DNA of 64,000 bases, taken from positions 1 to 64,000 of the forward strand of contig NZ_JACIGI010000006.1 in NCBI RefSeq assembly GCF_014197795.1, read 5' to 3'. Source of the DNA: Roseospira goensis (lineage in GTDB: Bacteria; Pseudomonadota; Alphaproteobacteria; Rhodospirillales; Rhodospirillaceae). A program made the position numbers and the translations under genes. The notes under the pieces were generated by a model. That model was not told the origin of the DNA. It ran no database searches and saw only the letters and a program-made list of their open reading frames with translations. Below, piece by piece: positions 1 to 8,840 of the stretch; position 1 is the first letter of the stretch, and each line of letters starts with the position of its first letter.

Positions 1-162
1 CGAAACCGCAAGGATCACGGCCCCGAAAACCTCGCCATCCTGCGCAAACTGGCCCTCAACGTCCTCCGCCGCGCCCGGCCCGGCATCTCCATCCGTCGCA
101 AACGCAAGCGCTGTGGTTGGACCAACGACTTCGCCAGAACCATCATCGGCCAAATGCGATAG
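1..162 (+). mobile_element. C-terminal end of an ISAs1-family transposase (cut by window edge)
   Basis: The frame is open from base 1 to a TAG at 160-162 and gives 53 residues. It contains RNGKDHGPENLAILRKLALN followed by a basic stretch (RRKRKR) and a C-terminal W-T-N-D-F motif. This KDH-x-E-N-L-A-x-L-R-x-L-A-L-N pattern is typical of the C-terminus of ISAs1 (H-repeat) DDE transposases. The upstream part lies outside the window, so intact element and remnant cannot be told apart. No terminal inverted repeat is evident before the tRNA gene 98 bp downstream. Confidence 0.8.
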
Positions 163-260
163 CCCTGCGCGAGCGCGAAACGCCCGTTGCACGGCGGCGG
201 CGGATGGGCTAGTGTCCCTCCTCTTCGCGGCGCGGCCCCGATGGCCGACGCGCCGCCGAT

Positions 261-337
<77 letters not shown>

Positions 338-385
338 TTCCTTCAGGAATGGCGGCCGTCTTCCTTGAAAAGAAGTTCGAACACA

Positions 386-405
386 GTTCGAACGGGCGCG
401 CCATT
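386..405 (+). repeat. Second copy of the tRNA-Arg 3' end (possible att-site remnant)
   Basis: The 12-mer GGGCGCGCCATT of the tRNA 3' end (328-339) recurs exactly at 394-405. In both places GTTCGAA of the T-loop lies just upstream (314-320 and 386-392), but in the second copy the bases between the two motifs are reduced to a single C. Site-specific integrases using tRNA 3' ends leave this pattern; no integrase gene is visible. The rest of 338-621 holds no convincing gene. It contains a GTTCGAAC direct repeat and the region just upstream of mfd. Confidence 0.55.
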
Positions 406-621
406 TCTCCCGACGTCGAAACGGCTTGCCCTCGGTCTTGCGTGGACCGGACGTCGTCCGACGGGGTGCGCCACGTCCTCCCGAACCGATCGCGACCGGG
501 TGTGCCGCCGAGCGACCGTCGACGGCCAGCTGCTCGCCGTCCGTCGCATTGACAGCGCGCCGGGCCGGGCGCTATTCGGCCTGTCCCGACGGCGGCTCCC
601 CAGCAACACAAGATCCGGCCT

Positions 622-3600
622 GTGCTGAAACGACAGATCGAGAAGGCCCTGCATGAAACGCGGGGCCGCGTCACCCTCGCCGGCATGCCGGAGGGGTACG
701 ACGCCCTGGTGCTGGCGGCGATGGCGCGTGCGCGCAAGGGCCGGCCCGTGCTGCACGTGGCGCGCGACGACGTGCGCCTGACCGCGGTGGTCGACGCCGT
801 CCGCTTCCTGGCGCCGGACCTGCGGGTGCTGGACCTGCCGGCCTGGGACTGCGTGCCCTATGACCGGGTGTCGCCCCATGCCGACATCCTGGCGCGGCGG
901 GTCGACGCCCTGGCCGCGCTGGCCGCGCTGCCGGTCGAGGGACCGGGACCGGCGCCGCTGCTGGTCGTCACTACTGTCAACGCCGTCACCCAGCGGGTGC
1001 CGCCGCGCGAGTCGCTCGCGGGGGCTGCCTTCACGGTCGCCATGGGCGAGAGCCTGGACATGGACGCCCTGCTGGCCTTCCTGGGGCGCACCGGCTACGT
1101 CCGCGCCGAGCAGGTGATGGAGCCGGGCGAATACGCCGTGCGCGGCGGTCTGGTGGACCTGTTCCCCCCGGGCCAGCCGGACCCGCTGCGCCTCGACCTG
1201 TTCGGCGACGAGGTCGATTCGATCCGCGTGTTCGATCCGGTCAGTCAGCGCACCACCGGCGAGGCCGAGCGCCTGGTCCTGCGGCCAATGAGCGAGCTGA
1301 CGCTGGACGACGAGTCGATCGCCCGCTTCCGCTCCGGCTACCGGGAGCTGTTCGGAACGCCCAAGCGGGACGATGCCCTGTACGAGGCCGTCTCCGCCGG
1401 GCAGGCCATGCCGGGGATGGAGCATTGGCTGCCGCTGTTCCACGACGGCATGGACACCCTGCTGGCCTATGTGCCGGAGGCCGTGCTCACCCTGGACCCC
1501 GATGCCGAGGGGGCGCGCGTCTCGCGCTGGGAGCAGGTCAGCGAGTATTACAGCGCACGCCGGGACATCGCCGAGTCGGGTTCTGCCGAGGGGGGCCTTC
1601 TCTACAATCCGATTCCGCCGGCGCGGCTCTACCTGACCGAGGAGGACTGGCGCCGCATGCTGGCGGCGGCGCCGCGGGTGTTCGACCTGTCGCCCTATGC
1701 CCCGGCCGAGACCGCCCCCGAGACCCTGGACATGGAGGGCCGGCCGGGGCGCGACTTCGCCGACGTACGCGCCCGCACCGGCGAGAACCTGTTTGCCGCC
1801 GTCGCCGGCCACGCCGCCGACCGCATCGACAAGGGCCGGCGGGTCGTGCTCGCGGCCTACAGCCTGGGCTCGCGCGACCGGCTGGGCGGGCTGATCCGCG
1901 ACCACGGCGCCGCCCGGGTGGAGACGGTGGAGGCGTGGGGCGATCTGGCCGGCGTGCCCCGGGACGCGGTGGCGGTGATCGCGCTCGGCCTCGACCGCGG
2001 TTTCGAGTCCCCGGATCTGGCGGTGATCGCCGAACAGGACGTGCTGGGCGACCGCCTGGCGCGGCCGCAGAAGAAGAAGCGCAAGGCCGACGGCTTCATC
2101 CGCGACGCCACCAGCCTGACCGAGGGCGATCTGGTGGTGCATGTGGACCACGGCATCGGCCGCTACGACGGCCTGGAGACCCTGAGCGTGGGGGGCGCGC
2201 CGCACGACTGTGTGCGGGTGATCTATGCCGGCGAGGACAAGCTGTTCGTGCCGGTGGAGAACATCGAGGTCCTGTCGCGCTATGGCTCCGAGACCGCCGG
2301 CGTGCAGCTCGACAAGCTGGGCGGCGTCGGCTGGCAGGCGCGCAAGGCCAAGCTCAAGAACCGCATCCGCGACATGGCGGAGCGGTTGATCCAGGTGGCC
2401 GCCGCCCGCCACCTGAAGACGGCCGAGGCGTACGCGCCGCCCGAGGGCCTCTATGACGAGTTCGCGGCGCGCTTCCCGTACGCCGAGACCGACGACCAGC
2501 TCCGCGCCATTGGTGAGACCCTGGACGACCTCACCAGCGGCAAGCCGATGGACCGCCTGATCTGCGGTGACGTCGGCTTCGGCAAGACCGAGGTGGCGTT
2601 GCGCGCGGCCTTCGTGGCGGCGCTGTCGGGGCAGCAGGTGGCGGTGGTGGTCCCCACCACCCTGCTCGCGCGTCAGCACTACCGCACCTTCGAGGAGCGG
2701 TTCGCCGGGCTGCCGGTGCGGGTCGGACACCTGTCGCGCCTCGTCACCGGCAAGGCGGCGACGGCGGTCAAGAGGGAGCTGGCCGACGGCACCCTGGACG
2801 TGGTGGTGGGCACGCACGCCCTGCTGGCCAAGGGCGTGTCGTTCCGCCATCTGGGCCTGCTCATCATCGACGAGGAGCAGCACTTCGGCGTCGCGCACAA
2901 GGAGCGGCTCAAGCAGCTCAAGAGCGATGTCCACGTGCTGACCCTGTCGGCGACGCCGATCCCGCGCACCCTGCAACTGGCGCTGACCGGGGTGCGCGAG
3001 ATGAGCCTGATCGCCACCCCGCCGGTGGACCGGCTGGCGGTGCGGACCTTCGTGCTGCCGTTCGATCCGGTGGTGATCCGCGAGGCCATCCTGCGCGAGC
3101 GCTACCGCGGCGGACAGTGCTTCTACGTCTGCCCGCGCCTGAAGGATATCGACGAGGTGGCCGAGCGCCTGGAGGCCCTGGTGCCCGAGGTCAAGCTCGC
3201 GGTCGCGCACGGCCAGATGGCGGCCACCCAGCTTGAGGAGGTCATGACCGCCTTTGCCGACGGGCAGTACGACATCCTGCTGGCGACCAACATCATCGAG
3301 AGCGGCCTCGACATGCCGCGCGTCAACACCATCATCATCCACCGCGCCGACATGTTCGGCCTGGGCCAGCTCTACCAGTTGCGCGGCCGGGTGGGACGGG
3401 CGAAGACGCGCGGCTATGCCTATCTGACCATCCGGCCCAACCGGAAACTGTCCAAGGCGGCGGAGAAGCGCCTGGACGTGATGCAGACCCTGGACACCCT
3501 GGGCGCCGGCTTCACCCTCGCCAGCCACGACCTGGACATCCGCGGCGCCGGCAACCTGCTGGGCGACGAACAGTCGGGCCACATCAAGGAAGTCGGGATC

Positions 3601-4128
3601 GAACTCTACCAGCATCTGCTGGAAGAGGCGGTGGCCGCCGCCCGGGCCGGCGAGGGGATGGAGGCGCTGGACGAGACCTGGTCGCCCCAGATCACGCTGG
3701 GCTCCCCGATCCTGATCCCCGAGCGCTACGTGCCCGACCTGGGGGTGCGGCTGTCCTTGTATCGGCGTATCGGCGAGGTGACCGCCGACGACGAGGTGGA
3801 GACCCTGGCCGCCGAGATGATCGACCGCTTCGGGCCGCTGCCGACCGAGGTGGAGAACCTGCTCAAGGTGATCCGCATCAAGGTGCTGTGCCGCGCCGCC
3901 AACGCCGAGAAGATCGACGCCGGGCCGAAGGGCGCGGTGATCGCCTTCCGGGGCAACGACTTCCCCAATCCGGCCGGGCTGGTGCGGTTCATCGGCCAGA
4001 ACCCGGCCACGGTGAAGCTGCGTCCGGACCACAAGCTGGTGGTCAAGCGCGACTGGCATCAGGCCGCGCATCGCCTGCAGGGGCTGTACCGGTTGATGAG
4101 CGATCTGGCGGCGGTGGCGGCGGGGTAG
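622..4128 (+). CDS. mfd: Transcription-repair coupling factor Mfd
   Basis: Mfd displaces RNA polymerase stalled at DNA lesions and recruits UvrA for strand-specific nucleotide excision repair. The 1168-residue protein has the usual family length. It has a UvrB-like N-terminal region, the RNAP-interaction segment around residues 490-570, then a RecG-like SF2 motor: Walker A GDVGFGKT (649-656), Walker B DEEQ (750-753), TATPIPRTL, and the motif VI region QLRGRVGRAKTRG. The C-terminal TRCF domain ends in LAAVAAG. It begins with GTG; no ATG lies at a more plausible upstream position. It is monocistronic as seen here and convergent with the CoA-transferase gene 51 bp beyond its stop. Confidence 0.97.
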   Translation: MLKRQIEKALHETRGRVTLAGMPEGYDALVLAAMARARKGRPVLHVARDDVRLTAVVDAVRFLAPDLRVLDLPAWDCVPYDRVSPHADILARRVDALAALAALPVEGPGPAPLLVVTTVNAVTQRVPPRESLAGAAFTVAMGESLDMDALLAFLGRTGYVRAEQVMEPGEYAVRGGLVDLFPPGQPDPLRLDLFGDEVDSIRVFDPVSQRTTGEAERLVLRPMSELTLDDESIARFRSGYRELFGTPKRDDALYEAVSAGQAMPGMEHWLPLFHDGMDTLLAYVPEAVLTLDPDAEGARVSRWEQVSEYYSARRDIAESGSAEGGLLYNPIPPARLYLTEEDWRRMLAAAPRVFDLSPYAPAETAPETLDMEGRPGRDFADVRARTGENLFAAVAGHAADRIDKGRRVVLAAYSLGSRDRLGGLIRDHGAARVETVEAWGDLAGVPRDAVAVIALGLDRGFESPDLAVIAEQDVLGDRLARPQKKKRKADGFIRDATSLTEGDLVVHVDHGIGRYDGLETLSVGGAPHDCVRVIYAGEDKLFVPVENIEVLSRYGSETAGVQLDKLGGVGWQARKAKLKNRIRDMAERLIQVAAARHLKTAEAYAPPEGLYDEFAARFPYAETDDQLRAIGETLDDLTSGKPMDRLICGDVGFGKTEVALRAAFVAALSGQQVAVVVPTTLLARQHYRTFEERFAGLPVRVGHLSRLVTGKAATAVKRELADGTLDVVVGTHALLAKGVSFRHLGLLIIDEEQHFGVAHKERLKQLKSDVHVLTLSATPIPRTLQLALTGVREMSLIATPPVDRLAVRTFVLPFDPVVIREAILRERYRGGQCFYVCPRLKDIDEVAERLEALVPEVKLAVAHGQMAATQLEEVMTAFADGQYDILLATNIIESGLDMPRVNTIIIHRADMFGLGQLYQLRGRVGRAKTRGYAYLTIRPNRKLSKAAEKRLDVMQTLDTLGAGFTLASHDLDIRGAGNLLGDEQSGHIKEVGIELYQHLLEEAVAAARAGEGMEALDETWSPQITLGSPILIPERYVPDLGVRLSLYRRIGEVTADDEVETLAAEMIDRFGPLPTEVENLLKVIRIKVLCRAANAEKIDAGPKGAVIAFRGNDFPNPAGLVRFIGQNPATVKLRPDHKLVVKRDWHQAAHRLQGLYRLMSDLAAVAAG

Positions 4129-4144
4129 GGGGCGGGCGCCCCCC
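4128..4144. terminator. Hairpin between convergent mfd and CoA-transferase genes
   Basis: GGGGGCG-GG-CGCCCCC starts at the last base of the mfd stop codon and lies 36 bp from the other gene's stop. It could terminate transcripts from both sides. There is no T-tract on either strand, and the 2-base centre means the effective loop must be larger than drawn. Confidence 0.35.
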
Positions 4145-4179
4145 ACGCCGCCCCGTCACCAGGGAGGGCGGACGGCCGG

Positions 4180-5715
4180 TCAGCGCGCCCCGCCGTCGGC
4201 GGGCCGCATCGACCCGGTCTCGATGAAGCGTCGGTGCCAGGCGAACGCCTCGCCGAGCAGGGTCGGGGTGTGGCCGCCGAAGGAGCCGGCCTCGGCCCGC
4301 TCCAGGTAGTCGACCAGGGCCGGGCGATAATCCGGATGGGCGCAGGTGTCGATGATCGCCCGGGCGCGCTGCCGGGGGGCGAGGCCGCGCAGGTCGGCCA
4401 GGCCGTGCTCGGTGACCAGCACCTGCACGTCCTGGGCGATGTGGTCGACGTGGCTGACCTTCGGCACGATGGCCGAGATGGCGCCGCCCTTGGCGGTCGA
4501 GGGCGTCATGAAGATGGACACATAGGCGTTGCGGGCGAAGTCGCCGGAGCCACCGATGCCGTTCTGAATGCGCGAGCCCATGACGTGGGTCGAGTTGACG
4601 TTGCCGTAGATATCGGCCTCGATCAGCCCGTTCATGGCCAGGCAGCCCAGGCGGCGCACCAGTTCCGGATGGTTGGAGATCTCCTGCGGGCGCAGGATCA
4701 CCCGGTCGCGGAAGCGCGCGGCATCGCGGTTGAACCGCTCCACCGCCGCCGGGCTCAGCGACAGCGAGGTGGCCGAGGCCAGGGACAGCTTGCCGCTCTC
4801 CAACAGATCCAGCATGCCGTCCTGAATCACCTCGGTGTAGGCGGTCAGGGTGTCGAAGGGGGCATCCATCAAGCCGGCAAGCACGGCGTTGGCGACATTG
4901 CCCACCCCGGACTGCAACGGCAGCAGCGAGGCCGGCAGGCGCCCGCGCGCCACCTCGTGGCGGAAGAACGCCAGCAGGTGCCCGGCGATGGCCTCGGCCA
5001 CCGCGTCCGGCGTCGAGAACGGCTGGTTGCGGTCGGGCGCGTCGGTTTCCACCACCGCCACCACCTTGTCCAGGTCGCAACGGAACGTGGGCTGACCGAT
5101 GCGCTGGTCGGGGCGGACCAGGGGAATCGGCACCCGGTTCGGAGGCAGGGCGGCGCCGTAGTAGATGTCGTGCATCCCGTGCAGGGCTTCGCTCTGCCAG
5201 CGGTTGACCTCCAGGATCACCTGCCCCGCGCGCTCCAGCCAGGTCTTGTTGTTGCCGACGGAGGTGGAGGGGATGAGGTCGCCGTCCTCGGTGATGCCGG
5301 AGACCTCGACCAGGGCGGTGTCCAGCGGCCCCAGGAAGCCCTGCCAGGCGACCGGCGCCACCTGACTCAGGTGCATGTCTACATAGTGCATCCGCCCGCT
5401 GTTGATCTTCTCGCGGGCGATGGGGTCGGAGTTGTAGGGCAGCCTGTACTCGATGCCGTCGGCCTTGGCCAGGGCGCCGTCCAGTTCCGGGCCGGTCGAG
5501 GCGCCGGTCCAGATGCGCACGCGGAACGGCCGTCCGGCGGCCTGCTCGGCCTCGATCCGGCGGGCCAGGGCCAGCGGCACCCGCTTCGGGTAGCCGGAGC
5601 CGGTGAAGCCGCTCATGCCGACGGTGGAGCCGGAGGCGATCAGGCCGGCGGCGTCCTCGGGGCTCATCACCCGGGCGCGCAGGCCGGCGTGACCGATACG
5701 ATGGGCAGCGCTCAA
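4180..5715 (-). CDS. Succinyl-CoA:acetate CoA-transferase (acetyl-CoA hydrolase/transferase family)
   Basis: The predicted 511-residue class I CoA-transferase is close in length to Acetobacter AarC (505). It would move CoA between succinyl-CoA and acetate, giving an acetate-detoxifying or acetate-activating bypass of succinyl-CoA synthetase. Family marks are GMSGFTGSGYPK (33-44), the Y-T-E-V-I-Q-D block with the presumed catalytic Glu at 295 (Glu294 in AarC), and the C-terminal VTEHGLADLRGL that binds CoA in the family. Translation starts at TTG, supported by AGGAGG seven bases upstream; no in-frame ATG is better placed. It stands alone, downstream of the polyamine genes on the same strand but 214 bp from them. 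Confidence 0.88.
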   Translation of the reverse strand: MSAAHRIGHAGLRARVMSPEDAAGLIASGSTVGMSGFTGSGYPKRVPLALARRIEAEQAAGRPFRVRIWTGASTGPELDGALAKADGIEYRLPYNSDPIAREKINSGRMHYVDMHLSQVAPVAWQGFLGPLDTALVEVSGITEDGDLIPSTSVGNNKTWLERAGQVILEVNRWQSEALHGMHDIYYGAALPPNRVPIPLVRPDQRIGQPTFRCDLDKVVAVVETDAPDRNQPFSTPDAVAEAIAGHLLAFFRHEVARGRLPASLLPLQSGVGNVANAVLAGLMDAPFDTLTAYTEVIQDGMLDLLESGKLSLASATSLSLSPAAVERFNRDAARFRDRVILRPQEISNHPELVRRLGCLAMNGLIEADIYGNVNSTHVMGSRIQNGIGGSGDFARNAYVSIFMTPSTAKGGAISAIVPKVSHVDHIAQDVQVLVTEHGLADLRGLAPRQRARAIIDTCAHPDYRPALVDYLERAEAGSFGGHTPTLLGEAFAWHRRFIETGSMRPADGGAR

Positions 5716-5890
5716 GCGGGGCCTCCTGGTTGGGGGGAAGCGGGCACGGGCCGGCCCTGACGGGCGGGCCGGGACGCGGACGAAGGCGGTCTTCTAGCGA
5801 GGACCGTCCAGCGCCGGCTAGCCGCGACGTGGCCCCGCATGGCAGCCATGCACTGGCGGCGGGCGGCCGTCTTGGCGCCGCCGTGCGGCG

Positions 5891-5918
5891 CTGACGTCCT
5901 GACGGGTCAGGACGTCAG
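5891..5918. terminator. Perfect 13-bp inverted repeat downstream of ornithine decarboxylase
   Basis: CTGACGTCCTGAC and its reverse complement are separated by two bases, 11 bp after the decarboxylase stop. The long perfect stem suggests a transcript 3' end or a protection hairpin for the polyamine operon. No T-run follows on the minus strand, so intrinsic termination is not established. Nothing else is evident in 5716-5929. Confidence 0.45.
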
Positions 5919-5929
5919 GCGCGGGCGCC

Positions 5930-7186
5930 TCAGACGTAATGCGCTTCCAGGGGGGCGAAGCCGTTGAAGCCGACCGAGGCGTAGGTGGTCGTGTAGGCCC
6001 CGGTCGACAGCAGCCGCAGCCGGTCGCCGGCCGCCAGGGACAGCGGCAGGTGGACATCCGCCCGGTCGTACAGCACGTCGACGCTGTCGCAGGTCGGCCC
6101 GGCCAGCACCACCGGCCCGCAGCCCGCGCCGTCACCGTCGCGGTCGGTGGCGATGGGGTAGCGGATGGCCTCGCCCTCGGTCTCGGCCAGGCCGTTGAAG
6201 CGCCCGGCGTCCAGGTAGACCCAGCGCCGCGTCTCGGCCGCGTCCTTGCGGGCGACCAGCACCACCTCGGTCTCCAGCACCCCGGCGTTGCCCACCAGGC
6301 CGCGCCCCGGTTCCACGATCAGGTCCGGGGCGGTGTCGAACAGCCGCGCCACGGTGTCGCGGATGCGCGCGCCGTAGACCGCCGCCTCCGGCACCGGCCG
6401 GCCGTAGCGGGTCGGCAGGCCGCCGCCCAGGTTGACCAGTGTCGGCGCCAGCCCGTCCGCCCGCAGATCCGCGAACAGGCGGGCGACGGCCTCCAGCGCC
6501 GGATCCCACTGCGCCGGGTCGGTCTGCTGCGAGCCGACGTGGAACGATAGGCCCACCGGGCGCAGGCCCAGCCGGTCCGCCAGCCGCATCAGGTCGCGGG
6601 CCATGGCGGGAGAGCAGCCGAACTTGCGCGACAGCGGCCACTCGGCCCCGGCGTTGTCGATCAGCAGGCGGCAGAACACCCGCGCGCCGGGCGCGTGGGC
6701 GGCGATCTTGCGCAACTCCTCCTCGGCGTCGAAGGCGAACAGATCGACGCCCCGGTCATGGGCGGCGGCGATGTCGCGTGCCTTTTTGATCGTGTTGCCG
6801 AAGGACAGCCGCGCCGGATCGGCGCCCAGTGACAGGCACAGGTCGATCTCGGGCAGGCTGGCGGTGTCGAAGCTCGATCCCAGCGCCACCAGCCGGGCCA
6901 CCAGCGGCGGCGCCGGGTTGGCCTTGACGGCGTAGTACACCGCCGCCTCGGGCAGGGCGGCGCGCAGGGCGTGGTAGTTCGCCTCCACCACGTCCAGGTC
7001 GACGACCAGGCACGGGGTGGCGGGGCGCTCGGCGAGGACCGCCGCGATCTTGCGTGTCACGCCGGGCGCCACCCAGTCGGGGGCGGGCGGCACGACGCTG
7101 AACGCGCGCGCCCCGGCCGGGCTCTCCAGACGGCACGCGGGCGCCGGCGCGGACACGGGGTCTGCGCGCAGGGCAACGGGGGGCAT
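5930..7186 (-). CDS. Ornithine (or lysine/ornithine) decarboxylase, fold type III PLP enzyme
   Basis: It makes putrescine from ornithine. The 418-residue alanine-racemase-fold decarboxylase has the PLP lysine in YYAVKANP (K88), FHVGSQ, a glycine-rich NLGGGLPTRYG phosphate-binding loop, EPGRGLVG, and the catalytic cysteine block C-D-S-V-D (C366) contributed across the dimer. About 40 N-terminal residues are Pro/Ala-rich and probably disordered. The start was set at 7186 because GGAGGTGGCC lies just upstream; the frame stays open upstream across the SAM decarboxylase gene but that part reads as non-coding. It follows the decarboxylase gene at 7267 by 80 bp, so both polyamine-synthesis enzymes probably share a transcript. 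Confidence 0.92.
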   Translation of the reverse strand: MPPVALRADPVSAPAPACRLESPAGARAFSVVPPAPDWVAPGVTRKIAAVLAERPATPCLVVDLDVVEANYHALRAALPEAAVYYAVKANPAPPLVARLVALGSSFDTASLPEIDLCLSLGADPARLSFGNTIKKARDIAAAHDRGVDLFAFDAEEELRKIAAHAPGARVFCRLLIDNAGAEWPLSRKFGCSPAMARDLMRLADRLGLRPVGLSFHVGSQQTDPAQWDPALEAVARLFADLRADGLAPTLVNLGGGLPTRYGRPVPEAAVYGARIRDTVARLFDTAPDLIVEPGRGLVGNAGVLETEVVLVARKDAAETRRWVYLDAGRFNGLAETEGEAIRYPIATDRDGDGAGCGPVVLAGPTCDSVDVLYDRADVHLPLSLAAGDRLRLLSTGAYTTTYASVGFNGFAPLEAHYV

Positions 7187-7266
7187 GGCCACCTCCACGG
7201 AGCACAACAGGGGCCGGTCGCGGGTCTGCCCGCGACCGGACCGGGGTCGGGTTCGATCAGGCCGGC

Positions 7267-7767
7267 TCAGACCACGCCGCGCTTGTGCTCGGTGATCTGG
7301 CTCTGATCGGTCTCGAAGGCTCGGCGGAACACCGGGATGGTCTTCATGGGCTGGGCGTCGCCGCACATGAAGATGTCCAGGGCCGCGTAGCCGCACTCCG
7401 GCCACGTGTGGATGCTGATATGGGATTCGGCCAGCACCGCCACCCCGGACACCCCGCCGTTGGGCGAGAAGTGGTGCAGGTGGATGTGCAGCAGGGTGGC
7501 GCCGGCGATCCGGACGGCCTCCCGCATGGCCTGTTCGACGCGCTCCAGATCGTCGATGCCCTTGGCCTCCCAAAGGTCGAGGATCAGATGTCGGCCCGCG
7601 AATGTCAGCCCATTCTCGGTAATGAAGTGGTCGAGTCTGTCGTCACTCACCGGAACGTCGTTGGGAACGGCCTTGAGGTGGACAGACGGAACGGATCTTA
7701 CTTCTGCTCGGGCTTCGGGGGCCTCCGCTTCAGTATTCACCGCCAATTGGGGGGACGCATAGCGCAT
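7267..7767 (-). CDS. speH: S-adenosylmethionine decarboxylase proenzyme (prokaryotic type 1B)
   Basis: It produces decarboxylated SAM, the aminopropyl donor for spermidine. The 166-residue proenzyme contains the self-cleavage site A-E-S-H-I-S-I-H-T-W-P-E; cleavage before S115 would generate the pyruvoyl group, and C125 follows in P-E-C-G. It is about 40 residues longer than minimal bacterial type 1B enzymes because of a variable N-terminal arm before RHLILDLWEA. The start at 7767 has GAGGGAGC at good spacing; an upstream in-frame codon at 7833 lacks this. No spermidine synthase is encoded in the window. Confidence 0.92.
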   Translation of the reverse strand: MRYASPQLAVNTEAEAPEARAEVRSVPSVHLKAVPNDVPVSDDRLDHFITENGLTFAGRHLILDLWEAKGIDDLERVEQAMREAVRIAGATLLHIHLHHFSPNGGVSGVAVLAESHISIHTWPECGYAALDIFMCGDAQPMKTIPVFRRAFETDQSQITEHKRGVV

Positions 7768-7993
7768 CGTTCCAGCTCCCTCTAACCAGCGTTGAACCCG
7801 AAGGGTCTTGTTTCGTCGAACAAGCCTCATCATTGGTTGCTACTAAAAAAAATCGAACGCACCAAGCGGATCCTTGCGGCGCCTGGTGCGTCCGGAACGG
7901 CCGGGCACGATACGGGTTCCATGCCGCGACGCAAGTGAAAATCGCAAGGCCGTGGTCTCGGAGCGTCGGCGCCGCGGGTCATGCCGGCCGGGA

Positions 7994-8839
7994 TCAGTCC
8001 CCCCGCTCTGCTCGCAGGGCCTTGGTGACCGCGCGTTCGCGCTCGCGCTCCTGGCGCCACATGACGCCGGCCGCGATCAGGATGGTGACCGTGGCGACCA
8101 GCACCAGCAGGGTCGCCAGCGCGTTGATCTCGGGCGTGATGCCCAGGCGTACCGAGGAGAACACCACCATCGGCAGGGTGGTCGCGGCCGGCCCGGCGAC
8201 GAAGCTGGCGATCACCAGATCGTCCAGCGACAAGGTGAACGACAGCAGCCACCCGGAGACCAGCGCCGGCCCCAGCATCGGCAGCGTGATGACCATGAAC
8301 GCCTTGAAGGGGCGCGCGCCCAGGTCCATGGCCGCCTCCTCGACGCTACGGTCGAGGCCCGCCAGGCGGGACTGCACGACCACATTGACGTAGGCCATGC
8401 AGAACGTGGTGTGGGCGATGGTGATGGTGTCCACGCCGCGCCCGGCCGGCCAGCCGATCATGGTGTCCAGCGACACGAACAGCAGCAGCAGCGACAGGCC
8501 GGTGATGACCTCCGGCATGACCAGGGGCGCGGTGATCATGCCGGTGAACAGCAGCCGGCCGCGGAAGCGCCCGAAGCGCACCATCATCAGCGCCGACAGG
8601 GTGCCCAGAACGGTTGCGATGGTGGCCGAGGTGACGGCGACGCGCAGGCTGACCAGGGCCGCCTCCAGCATCTGCTCGTTCCGGAACAGCTCGGCGTACC
8701 ATTTGGTCGAAAAGCCGCCCCACACGGTCACCAGCCGGCTCTCGTTGAACGAGAAGATGATGAGCAACAGAATCGGCACGTACAGGAACGCGAAGCCGAA
8801 GGCGAGCGCCGAGACGAGAAAGACCGACCGCGTGCCCAT
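7994..8839 (-). CDS. potI: Putrescine ABC transporter permease PotI
   Basis: This is an inner-membrane subunit of a putrescine importer. The 281-residue protein has about six hydrophobic segments, starting at residues 6-28, and the ABC-permease EAA loop E-E-A-A-M-D-L-G-A-R-P-F-K-A-F before ITLPMLGPALV. It ends with a charged tail (RQERERERA). It is last in spuC-like aminotransferase-potF-potG-potH-potI, one base after the PotH stop. PotI rather than PotC is inferred from cluster order and overall resemblance. Confidence 0.9.
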   Translation of the reverse strand: MGTRSVFLVSALAFGFAFLYVPILLLIIFSFNESRLVTVWGGFSTKWYAELFRNEQMLEAALVSLRVAVTSATIATVLGTLSALMMVRFGRFRGRLLFTGMITAPLVMPEVITGLSLLLLFVSLDTMIGWPAGRGVDTITIAHTTFCMAYVNVVVQSRLAGLDRSVEEAAMDLGARPFKAFMVITLPMLGPALVSGWLLSFTLSLDDLVIASFVAGPAATTLPMVVFSSVRLGITPEINALATLLVLVATVTILIAAGVMWRQERERERAVTKALRAERGD

Positions 8840-8840
8840 G

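Noticed and set aside
343-4146. Very long minus-strand frame opposite mfd, and similar antisense frames opposite many genes (for example 46269-49202)
   Set aside because: High GC leaves long antisense frames open; their composition is His/Arg/Gly-rich with no domain, while the opposite frames are clear known proteins.
7187-7573. N-terminal extension of ornithine decarboxylase through the SAM decarboxylase gene
   Set aside because: The added 129 residues are Arg/Gly-rich, overlap a well-defined gene, and a good ribosome site sits before 7186.
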